Positions 1 to 5,015 of a stretch of DNA of 6,387 bases are shown here, one piece after another. A program made the position numbers and the translations under genes. The notes beneath the pieces were generated by a model. That model had not been told where the DNA came from and made no database searches. It saw only the letters and a list, made by a program, of their open reading frames with translations. The stretch comes from JBAZOD01 sp041648955 (GTDB taxonomy: Bacteria > Patescibacteriota > Patescibacteriia > Patescibacteriales > JAQTRU01): contig JBAZOD010000056.1 of the NCBI GenBank assembly GCA_041648955.1, forward strand, positions 1 to 6,387, given 5' to 3'. Position 1 is the first letter of the stretch. Each line of letters begins with the position of its first letter.

Positions 1-145
1 AATGTACGGCGACACCATTACTCCAGCGATGAGATTTGCCATAAACGAAACAAAGCGCCGTAGGAAAAAACAAATCGCCTACAACAAAAAAAACGGGCTT
101 ACCCCGCAAACCATCAAAGCCAAATTTCACGAGAGTATAATATAA
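1..145 (+). CDS. uvrB: UvrABC system protein B, C-terminal end (partial)
   Basis: Partial gene; the 5' part lies outside the window. Codons read in frame from base 2 to a TAA at 143-145. The visible 47 residues contain the end of UvrB helicase motif VI: YGDTITPAMRFAINETKRRR, then KKQIAYNKKNGLTPQTI, which closely follows the family pattern (YADxITxSMxxAIxETxRRRxxQxxYNxxHGITPQTI). UvrB is the DNA-damage-verifying helicase-like subunit of nucleotide excision repair; it is loaded by UvrA and recruits UvrC. Unusually, the protein stops about nine residues after TPQTI. Typical UvrB continues for several dozen residues through a linker to a C-terminal UVR coiled coil that contacts UvrC, and that part is absent here. 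The gene converges on hisI, and a shared terminator follows at 150-180. Identification is strong despite the short length; the UVR loss is seen directly, barring a sequencing error near the stop. Confidence 0.93.
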   Translation, partial: MYGDTITPAMRFAINETKRRRKKQIAYNKKNGLTPQTIKAKFHESII

Positions 146-149
146 GAAA

Positions 150-180
150 AAGGGGCGGATTTTTCCGCCCCTTATTTTTT
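150..180. terminator. Bidirectional intrinsic terminator between uvrB and hisI
   Basis: Perfect 10-bp GC-rich stem: AAGGGGCGGA (150-159) pairs with TCCGCCCCTT (164-173) around a TTTT loop. On the plus strand it is followed by ATTTTTT (174-180), five bases after the uvrB stop. On the minus strand it is followed by TTTCTT (149-144), about 30 bases beyond the hisI stop. It therefore suits both convergent genes. Confidence 0.9.
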
Positions 181-202
181 ACAGAAGAATGTTTATCTAC
201 TT

Positions 203-625
203 CTAACTAAAAACCAACTTTCCGCTAGCCAAGTCCACGATCTGGCGATAAAAACAAGATTCGCGGAATGCGCCGTTCTCATTCTTAGTATGGCAAAAGC
301 CGATATTTTCCGGTTTTTCAACGAGAAAGAGCAAACTGTTTTGATCGCAGTTAACTCTAATCTCTTTGACCTTCAGGAAGCAACCCGATTTTTCTTCTCC
401 CTTGAGCCAAAGTTTGTTGCGCGAAGTTGACCAAAAAAATGCCATCCCCGTTTCCCATGACTTCACCAAGGCCTCCTGGTTGATATAAACCAAGCCTAAA
501 ACTTCTTTGATCCGCCAATCCTGAACCACTACGGGAATGACGTTCGGACATTTGTCCGCGACTCGCTGCAGTTTGGAAAAATCTAAACCCAATTCAAGTT
601 CCTCTACCGCTTCTTTCTCTTTCAT
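203..625 (-). CDS. hisI: Phosphoribosyl-AMP cyclohydrolase (HisI-type)
   Basis: 140 aa. HisI opens the purine ring of phosphoribosyl-AMP, the third step of histidine biosynthesis, in the cytoplasm. Family landmarks in order: LDFSKL (residues 14-19), IPVVVQD (30-36), a GLVYINQEAL stretch (44-53), TGMAFFWSTSRNKLWLKGE (59-77), KVKEIRVNCD (85-94), and FCHT...SCFYR (110-127). The three zinc-ligand cysteines appear kept (C93, C111, C124). The family's metal-binding Asp-Cys-Asp-x-Asp signature reads N-C-D-Q-N (92-96), so two of three acidic residues are Asn. The CHT to SCF loop is longer than in common HisI. Start chosen at 625: GAGGTG lies just upstream, whereas the next upstream ATG (673) would make translation begin inside a terminator hairpin. 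No HisE domain is fused, and no other his gene is in the window. Family assignment is strong; full activity is less certain because of the Asn substitutions. Confidence 0.87.
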   Translation of the reverse strand: MKEKEAVEELELGLDFSKLQRVADKCPNVIPVVVQDWRIKEVLGLVYINQEALVKSWETGMAFFWSTSRNKLWLKGEEKSGCFLKVKEIRVNCDQNSLLFLVEKPENIGFCHTKNENGAFRESCFYRQIVDLASGKLVFS

Positions 626-629
626 AACA

Positions 630-636
630 CACCTCT
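630..636 (-). promoter_or_regulatory. Ribosome binding site of hisI
   Basis: On the minus strand AGAGGTG precedes TGTT and the ATG at 625, placing the GAGG core 6 nt from the start. This is one of the few clear Shine-Dalgarno sites in the window, and it decides the hisI start against the upstream ATG at 673. Confidence 0.75.
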
Positions 637-650
637 TTTTTAAAAAGAAC

Positions 651-681
651 AAAAAACCCTTCTTGGCTTTCAAGAAGGGTT
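651..681 (-). terminator. Intrinsic terminator between yerC-like gene and hisI (attenuator terminator)
   Basis: On the minus strand AACCCTTCTTG (681-671) pairs perfectly over 11 bp with CAAGAAGGGTT (665-655) around a 5-nt loop, followed by TTTT (654-651), then GTTC and another T run. It lies 27 nt after the yerC-like stop and only about 26 nt before the hisI start, too close for an ordinary promoter to fit in between. hisI expression therefore probably depends on reading through this terminator. Confidence 0.88.
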
Positions 682-744
682 GAAGTCTAATTAAAACAAA
701 ATCAAAACTCAGCTCTTCTTGAAAATCAAAGAAGAGTTATGATG
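667..744 (-). promoter_or_regulatory. Candidate ribosome-mediated histidine attenuator overlapping the 3' end of the yerC-like gene
   Basis: Four mutually exclusive segments are visible on the minus strand. Segment 1 CTCTTCTT (736-729) pairs with segment 2 AAGAAGAG (720-713), 8 bp. Segment 2 extended on its 5' side, TTTTCAAGAAG (725-715), can instead pair with segment 3 CTTCTTGAAAG (677-667): 10 Watson-Crick pairs plus one G-U. Segment 3 is the left arm of the terminator (681-671), whose right arm is segment 4 (665-655). Two adjacent His codons, CAT CAT (744-739), lie one base pair-triplet upstream of segment 1, and the TGA stop (711-709) directly follows segment 2. A ribosome stalled at the His codons would cover segment 1 and favour the 2:3 antiterminator. 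A ribosome reaching the stop would cover segment 2 and allow termination. The pairings are seen; the regulatory role is inferred. Confidence 0.55.
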
Positions 745-1029
745 AGAATTTAATCTATTTAAAATTAATTTATACCCGCCGGCGCCGTTATTTAGCCACA
801 AAGCCACTCTCGCCACGGTCGTTGTACTCACATTCAATTTTTCCGCGATTTGGCGATAGGGCATTTTCTGCTCAACCAGCTGGGCAATCGCGAAGCGCTC
901 TGCAAAAGCTTTTAACTCCTCAATCGTGCAAAGGTCGCGAAAAAATATCTCCGCTTCTTTCACGGTCTTTAGGCTGATTATGGCCTTAAATAGATTATCG
1001 GTTTTCCTGTCAAATTTAAATTTCTCCAT
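709..1029 (-). CDS. TrpR/YerC-family transcriptional regulator
   Basis: 106 aa, close to the usual ~100-aa length of YerC/YecD (TrpR superfamily) DNA-binding proteins. The core matches family landmarks: DNLFKAIISL (11-20), FFRDLCTIEELKAFAERFAIAQLV (29-52), a helix-turn-helix at about 57-80 (MPYRQIAEKLNVSTTTVARV), and the NNGAGGYKLILNRL end (80-93). Residues 94-106 (NSHHNSSLIFKKS) extend past the conserved core; their codons overlap the candidate attenuator described at 667-744. A YerC-type protein has been proposed as a histidine-gene repressor in Gram-positive bacteria, and hisI directly follows here, so control of histidine genes is a reasonable inference. A good promoter lies upstream (1053-1080), but no Shine-Dalgarno site is visible before the ATG and the predicted leader is only about 17 nt. 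Family is secure; the ligand and targets are inferred. Confidence 0.88.
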   Translation of the reverse strand: MEKFKFDRKTDNLFKAIISLKTVKEAEIFFRDLCTIEELKAFAERFAIAQLVEQKMPYRQIAEKLNVSTTTVARVALWLNNGAGGYKLILNRLNSHHNSSLIFKKS

Positions 1030-1043
1030 ATGTTTTGTATTAC

Positions 1044-1055
1044 TGTATTAACACA
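1044..1055. promoter_or_regulatory. Near-palindrome at the yerC-like promoter, possible operator
   Basis: TGTATTAACACA is a 12-bp palindrome centred on TTAA except for one mismatched pair. It overlaps the downstream edge of the -10 box and the expected transcription start, where a repressor site would block initiation. A neighbouring TGTATTAC (1036-1043) repeats its left half directly. It could be the autoregulatory site of the TrpR-like protein, but short AT-rich near-palindromes are common by chance. Confidence 0.3.
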
Positions 1056-1080
1056 ATAGCACATATAAAAATTTTGTCAA
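1053..1080 (-). promoter_or_regulatory. Sigma-70-type promoter of the yerC-hisI unit
   Basis: On the minus strand a perfect TTGACA (1080-1075) is separated by 16 nt from TATTGT (1058-1053), which is preceded by TGC and so forms an extended -10 (TGnTATTGT). The expected start is near 1046, about 17 nt before the ATG at 1029. Confidence 0.72.
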
Positions 1081-1100
1081 GTCCAGCGTCTATCCACCAC

Positions 1101-1137
1101 TTCAAATAAAAAACGAGAGCTGAATAACTCTCGTTTT
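1101..1137 (-). terminator. Intrinsic terminator downstream of greA-like gene
   Basis: AAAACGAGAG (1110-1119) pairs with CTCTCGTTTT (1128-1137) over 10 bp around an 8-nt loop. On the minus strand the stem runs into TTATTTGAA (1109-1101), giving an uninterrupted T6 with the end of the stem. It lies about 26 nt after the greA-like stop and ends the fusion-protein/greA operon before the yerC promoter begins. The plus-strand tail is too short to act well. Confidence 0.83.
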
Positions 1138-1162
1138 ACTCGGTTAATGATCCTCAAGAATC

Positions 1163-1648
1163 TTAAAAATTTATTTTCTCCACTTTTATTATGCGAATTT
1201 TTTCTTTTCCCTTGGGCAACTTACAAAGCACTTCTTCTCCCGACTTGTGCCCCATAAGCTGTTGAGCCAAAGGCGAAAAACAGGACATGACGCCTTCTCT
1301 GTAGCGCGCGTCGGCCGGCCCCAAAATGTCATAAGAAACTTCTCCATTGCTAGAATAGGAAAGAGTAACATTTACCCCAATTCTCACTTCATCCCCGCTT
1401 ATTTGAAGAGTTTCTATAAAAACGGGGGACCTTAATAACTCGGTCAAATCAGCAAGACGGCTGGCGGTATTTCTTTGTTTTTCCATAGCCGCGTCATAGC
1501 CAGGATTATCATGCCAATCTCCGCCGACTTGATAAGCATGCCCTATCTCTTTCGGTATTTCCACCCTAAATTCAGTGTTAATCGCCTCATATTCAGCGAC
1601 CAGTTTCTGATGGGTGTCGCGAAGCATGAAATTTTTCCTTTGTTGCAT
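1163..1648 (-). CDS. greA: GreA/GreB-family transcript cleavage factor
   Basis: 161 aa, normal Gre length. Gre factors enter the RNA polymerase secondary channel and stimulate cleavage of backtracked RNA. The N-terminal part (about 8-80) is the antiparallel coiled coil; its tip reads GGDWHDNPGYDAAMEKQ (42-58), matching GreA's GDLSENAEYHAAKEEQ. The FKBP-like C-terminal domain (about 85-160) carries GPADARYREG (110-119), SPLAQQLMGHKSGEEV (125-140) and the closing IRIIKVEKI. The two tip acids that hold catalytic Mg2+ (Asp41 and Glu44 in E. coli) are D44 and D47 here, so the second is Asp. Start is uncertain: ATG 1648 has GGGAGG only 4 nt away, while ATG 1627 (residue 8) has AAGGA at better spacing and fits the usual GreA N-terminus. 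It follows the Nudix-methyltransferase-CYTH gene by 33 nt with no terminator between, so they are probably cotranscribed. Confidence 0.86.
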   Translation of the reverse strand: MQQRKNFMLRDTHQKLVAEYEAINTEFRVEIPKEIGHAYQVGGDWHDNPGYDAAMEKQRNTASRLADLTELLRSPVFIETLQISGDEVRIGVNVTLSYSSNGEVSYDILGPADARYREGVMSCFSPLAQQLMGHKSGEEVLCKLPKGKEKIRIIKVEKINF

Positions 1649-1681
1649 TAGCCCTCCCTTTTGAAAGGAACAGATTTTATT

Positions 1682-3385
1682 TTATTTTCTATTTTTTATA
1701 ACAAGGTCTCTATACGGTTCGTCAACAACATCTTTTTCATTAAGCCCAAGCTCTTTCAAGAGTTTTATATTTTCTTCCAAAGCTATTCTCCTCTCTTCCT
1801 CGTTTTCAGCTGTATTCTCTATCTCCACAAACCATCCTAAATCTTCTATTTTATCCAAAGAAATTTCCTGGCTGCCTATCAAAAACTTTTGTCTTTTTTT
1901 AGCAACTTTCGCCACTTCAGTAAAACCAATGCTCCGAAGCAACATTCTCATTTCTTCCTTATTAGATTTAAGGGGAATATTTATTTCCGCTTTCCAAAAT
2001 TGTTTTTCATCTTCCATCAGCTTAGTTGTTGGGCCTTTATAAGTCAGCTCTAAAAAATTATTTTTTTCTCTTATCCTAAGGCATTCTCTTGTTTTTATAA
2101 AATCCCTGTGGGGGGCGGTAAAATAAATATCTTCCTCTTCTTCTTCGCTCTTAAAATCCGCCCTAAGTTCATTTAATTTATTCAAGGCAATTTTTATTTC
2201 CATTTCCGTCGCGCTCACTTTTATTTCCACTTCTTCGCTTTTTGTCTTTTTTAATATAGAAGCGTAAAAGTATTTCCCTTTCAAAGTGCTTATAATTCCA
2301 AAATCAATTTTTCCGTCTTTTATATTATCTTTTATAATTTTTTGAAATTTATCGAAAGTTAAAAAATTTTCTCCTTGATCTTTGAGAATATGCGCATAAT
2401 ACCAATGCCACAGTTTTGTTAAAAAATTTGATTGGGTGGGGTCTTCTATATCCACCACTATCGTTTGTTTTGACAAGCTTGCCAAATTTTTTACAAATTC
2501 TTCCTGCTCTGATTCCGGAATATGATGTAGGGTATTTTTAAAAATCAGCAGATCAAAAGTTTTTTTAAAAGGTAAGTTAAGGGTGTTATGATTTGTAAAT
2601 ATTACATTTGATTTTTTATTTTTCCCCTTTATAAGAGAAATCGTTTTCCATGAAATATCATTCCCGATGCAGATATCGGGCTTATATATTTTTTCCAATT
2701 CCAAAATTAATTTATCATCACCACAGGAAACATCTATTATTTGTTGCGGTTTTTTAGAAATAAGCTTTATTACTTCCCGCCTGATTTTTCTTGAGGCTTG
2801 TTGACTGAAAATTTTAACTACATATTTATTAAAAAGATAACAGGGGAAAAAAGCCTTTACGGAATCTATTTCTCTATAAGGGACTGGAGATACATTCTTT
2901 CTTATATTTTTTTTAGCTTCATCAAATATCTTCTTGTTTTGATAAGCGATTTTTTCGTTAGTTTCTTTAACAAAAGAAATTTTTATATTATCGGGCTGCT
3001 GCTTAATTTTACCTCTAACCGCCGCTATAAAAGCGACTCCGAAATGCTTTATAATTTTATTTTCGTACTCAAAAATATTTTCAACTAAGGCGATAGGCTG
3101 GAGTTCATCCGTGTAAAATCCCGTCTTGTCCAAAATTATTCTGTTCGCGGCATCTTCTATTTTCTCTTTTTCTTTTACGGACCCCCCGGGTAGTTCCCAG
3201 CCAATATTTTTATCAAAATCGCGCAATAATAAAAGCTCCCCTCTTTCATTATAAACACAAATTATCGCGAACATATAATCTTTTTCGCATAATCTAAAAA
3301 AATCAAAATCTACTTTTTCTCTATAAACAAATTCGGGAAGATTATATAGTTTTTTGTATATTTCTATATAACTCTCATTTAACAT
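1682..3385 (-). CDS. Three-domain protein: degenerate Nudix, class I SAM methyltransferase, CYTH (CyaB-like)
   Basis: 567 aa, with no signal peptide or membrane segment evident, so probably cytoplasmic. Domain 1 (about 36-130) is Nudix-like, with GWELPGG and a box at 68-90 (G68-x5-E74-x7-R82). The metal-binding part, normally REUxEExGU, reads RIILDKTGF, so hydrolase activity is doubtful. Domain 2 (about 195-380) is a Rossmann methyltransferase: IIDVSCGDD motif I (216-224), IGNDIS (240-245), and LLIFKNTLHHIP (279-290). Domain 3 (about 384-565) is CYTH: ExExK at 385-389, LRIR (436-439), LTYKGP (447-452), KKRQKF (496-501), LDKIEDLG plus FVEIE (510-523), and EPYRDL (556-561). This last set is typical of CyaB class IV adenylyl cyclase and thiamine-triphosphatase-like tunnels. 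CYTH proteins bind triphosphate-containing substrates with divalent metals; the true substrate cannot be told. Coding is continuous, so this is a real fusion and not adjacent genes. A perfect promoter precedes it, no SD is visible, and it is more AT-rich than hisI or greA. Confidence 0.85.
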   Translation of the reverse strand: MLNESYIEIYKKLYNLPEFVYREKVDFDFFRLCEKDYMFAIICVYNERGELLLLRDFDKNIGWELPGGSVKEKEKIEDAANRIILDKTGFYTDELQPIALVENIFEYENKIIKHFGVAFIAAVRGKIKQQPDNIKISFVKETNEKIAYQNKKIFDEAKKNIRKNVSPVPYREIDSVKAFFPCYLFNKYVVKIFSQQASRKIRREVIKLISKKPQQIIDVSCGDDKLILELEKIYKPDICIGNDISWKTISLIKGKNKKSNVIFTNHNTLNLPFKKTFDLLIFKNTLHHIPESEQEEFVKNLASLSKQTIVVDIEDPTQSNFLTKLWHWYYAHILKDQGENFLTFDKFQKIIKDNIKDGKIDFGIISTLKGKYFYASILKKTKSEEVEIKVSATEMEIKIALNKLNELRADFKSEEEEEDIYFTAPHRDFIKTRECLRIREKNNFLELTYKGPTTKLMEDEKQFWKAEINIPLKSNKEEMRMLLRSIGFTEVAKVAKKRQKFLIGSQEISLDKIEDLGWFVEIENTAENEEERRIALEENIKLLKELGLNEKDVVDEPYRDLVIKNRK

Positions 3386-3410
3386 AAGCGTAATTATTAA
3401 AGTTTAAGAT

Positions 3411-3439
3411 ATTATAGAAAATAAACGTATTTTTGTCAA
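3411..3439 (-). promoter_or_regulatory. Perfect-consensus sigma-70 promoter of the Nudix-MTase-CYTH/greA operon
   Basis: TTGACA (3439-3434) and TATAAT (3416-3411) both match consensus exactly and are separated by 17 nt on the minus strand. The predicted start is near 3404, leaving a leader of roughly 19 nt with no Shine-Dalgarno site. It begins only 9 nt after the uvrC stop, and no terminator is visible between, so uvrC transcripts may run through it. Confidence 0.85.
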
Positions 3440-3447
3440 ACCTCTTA

Positions 3448-4851
3448 TTATTTAAACTCTCTCTTATTCCTCAACTGCCGGTGATAGGAAATCGCGAATC
3501 TATGCGCCTCATCCCGCACCCTCTTTATTATATGAAGAGCGGGCGAAGCCAAAGGAAGCTCTAACGGCTTATTTTCTCCAGCAAAAAATATTTTGTCCGG
3601 CGCCTGCGCCGAACGCAAGCCCTCTCCCTTGGAAATTGCCAAAGCCGGAATATCTAATCCAAAATTTCTTAACACCCGGCTGGCAACATTAACTTGCCCT
3701 TTTCCCCCATCAATAATAATCAAATCCGGCAAAGCCCATTTATTTTCCCCCTTGCTTGCCCGCCAAAGCCTTGGCGTCGGCGGGATAAAGGGGGGTGGGG
3801 GGATTTTCTCCCCTCTCCTATTTAGGAGAGGGGCCGGGGGTGAGGTATGCCTAAATCTCCTCTCTAACACTTCCTTCAACATTCCAATATCATTAGCTTG
3901 CCCGGGATTTATTTTTATTTTAAATTTACGATATTCATTTTTATCCTGTTCGCCTCCAGAAAATACCACCATTGACCCGACCGCTTCCCGCCCGGAAATA
4001 TTGGAAATATCATAGCCCTCTATCCGCTCCGGCACTTTTGGCAGGTCCAAAACTTTCGCCATCTCAATAACATCAGCCGCGTATTTATCGCCCAAAGAAA
4101 TAATATTAGCTCCAGCCAAAACTTTATTTAAATTTAATAACTGATACTTTAAAAAACTTATTTTATCTCTTAACTCATCTCTCTCCTTGTCGCTGATATT
4201 CCCTTTTTTTATTTTCCTTTCGTAATCGGAAATTGGAAATTGGAAATCGGAAATTATTTTACTTTTCTTCCCTTCCAAAAATAAAGTGATCTGCTTTATT
4301 ATTTTCTGATATTCATTTTTGCTGATTTTTTCTTCGCACACTCCCGGACATTTTCCTATGCGAAAATAAAGACAGGCTCTTTTCGGCAAATGTGCGCAAG
4401 ATCGGAAAGGCCAAATCTTTCTGATTATTTTTAATGTTTCCTTAACCGCTTCTACGCTGGTGAAGGGGCCGAAATATCGACCGGATTTTTCCAGATTTCT
4501 GGTCAAAAAAACTCTCGGCCATTTTTCTTCCGTGGAAATTTTTATATAAGCGAATCGCTTATCATCCCGCAGAACCACATTAAATTTCGGCTGGTATTTT
4601 TTTACCAAATTAGCTTCCAAAAGCAAAGCTTCAATTTCAGTTTCCACTTCTTCCCATTTTATTGACTTTATTTCTTGGAGCATCGCTTTTTTCGCCGGCG
4701 TATGGTCAGCGCTTTCCCGCCAATAGGAAGAAACCCGGCTCTTCAGATTAGCTGCTTTGCCGATATAAATAATCTTCCCCGCTTCATCCAAAAACCGATA
4801 ACACCCGGGAGAGGCAGGTAAATTTAGCTTTTTTACTTCTTCTAAATTCAT
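3448..4851 (-). CDS. uvrC: UvrABC system protein C (excision nuclease), short form with repeat-derived insertions
   Basis: 467 aa from the ATG at 4851; UvrC is usually about 600 aa. It makes both incisions in nucleotide excision repair. The GIY-YIG nuclease is at the N-terminus: GCYRF (16-20), IIYIGKA (27-33), and ALLLEANLVKKYQPKFN (75-91) with catalytic Glu79. Cysteines C152, C160, C168 and C172 match the set that binds an iron-sulfur cluster in E. coli UvrC. The UVR region (about 190-240) is altered: ISDFQFPISD comes from a heptamer repeat, and only DELRDKI resembles the usual motif. The RNase H-like nuclease keeps D281 (GYDIS), D381 (IIDGGKGQ) and H450 (RDEAHRFAI). Residues 336-371 are an extra Pro-rich insertion made of palindromic repeats. 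The protein ends at YHRQLRNKREFK, just before the tandem helix-hairpin-helix domain of typical UvrC. The start is chosen because UvrC homology begins there; the reading frame upstream to 5103 only translates repeats. Confidence 0.94.
   Translation of the reverse strand: MNLEEVKKLNLPASPGCYRFLDEAGKIIYIGKAANLKSRVSSYWRESADHTPAKKAMLQEIKSIKWEEVETEIEALLLEANLVKKYQPKFNVVLRDDKRFAYIKISTEEKWPRVFLTRNLEKSGRYFGPFTSVEAVKETLKIIRKIWPFRSCAHLPKRACLYFRIGKCPGVCEEKISKNEYQKIIKQITLFLEGKKSKIISDFQFPISDYERKIKKGNISDKERDELRDKISFLKYQLLNLNKVLAGANIISLGDKYAADVIEMAKVLDLPKVPERIEGYDISNISGREAVGSMVVFSGGEQDKNEYRKFKIKINPGQANDIGMLKEVLERRFRHTSPPAPLLNRRGEKIPPPPFIPPTPRLWRASKGENKWALPDLIIIDGGKGQVNVASRVLRNFGLDIPALAISKGEGLRSAQAPDKIFFAGENKPLELPLASPALHIIKRVRDEAHRFAISYHRQLRNKREFK
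3747..3845 (+). repeat. Two adjacent palindromic G-run-tailed repeats inside uvrC, one with a nested insertion
   Basis: The first element starts CCCCCTTG (3747-3754) and resumes ATAAAGGGGGG then TGGGGGGATTTT (3785-3807). Between them sits a 30-nt GC-rich palindromic insert (3755-3784, CCCGCC...GGCGGG), flanked by a duplicated CTTG. Without the insert the element matches the one at 4915-4943. The second element is a perfect 10-bp hairpin, CCCCTCTCCT (3810-3819) with AGGAGAGGGG (3824-3833), followed by CCGGGGGTGAGG. Together they encode UvrC residues 336-368 in frame. Confidence 0.82.
4227..4254 (+). repeat. Four tandem copies of a 7-bp repeat (YGGAAAT) inside uvrC
   Basis: CGGAAAT, TGGAAAT, TGGAAAT and CGGAAAT run head to tail without interruption. 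On the coding strand they give ISDFQFPISD within the UVR region of UvrC. Because four heptamers are 28 nt, neighbouring sequence restores the frame. Confidence 0.85.
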
Positions 4852-4865
4852 ATTATTAATAATAA

Positions 4866-4943
4866 TCCCCCCTCCCCCCTTTATCAAGGGGGAACGCCGC
4901 CTTCCGCCCTTTTGCCCCCTTGATAAAGGGAGTGGGGGGATTT
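4866..4943. repeat. Inverted pair of palindromic G-run-tailed repeats upstream of uvrC
   Basis: A minus-oriented copy (4866-4893; hairpin CCCCCTT 4875-4881 with AAGGGGG 4886-4892) faces a plus-oriented copy (4915-4943; CCCCCTTGATAAAGGG, then AGTGGGGGGATTT). A 21-nt GC-rich spacer separates them, so the whole block is a near-perfect inverted repeat of about 75 nt that could fold as one long hairpin. It starts 15 nt upstream of the uvrC ATG. On the minus strand the G/A-rich tail of the near copy is the only Shine-Dalgarno-like sequence before uvrC, at rather long spacing. Confidence 0.85.
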
Positions 4944-5015
4944 GAGTCGTGAAAGTTGGGAGAATTTTGGGAAAAACAAAAAACAATCCCGAGCGATCAA
5001 GACTGCTTTTTATAA

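Noticed and set aside
626..673. Longer hisI starting at the ATG at 673
   Set aside because: The added 16 residues (KAKKGFLFFLKK) are the translated terminator hairpin and T run; a clear GAGGTG site serves the ATG at 625.
2798..3088. Plus-strand open frame opposite the fusion gene, Phe/Ile/Tyr-rich and membrane-like
   Set aside because: Antisense of Lys/Asn/Ile-rich coding sequence routinely gives Phe/Tyr/Leu-rich frames; there is no ribosome site and no family resemblance.
3593..4015. Plus-strand open frame opposite uvrC
   Set aside because: It lies fully antisense to conserved UvrC nuclease codons and the inserted repeats, and has no recognisable protein pattern.
4854..4882. Promoter for uvrC formed by the repeat (TTGATA, 17 nt, TATTAT on the minus strand)
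   Set aside because: The -10 would end only a few bases before the ATG, so transcription would start at or inside the start codon; the match follows from the repeat's composition.
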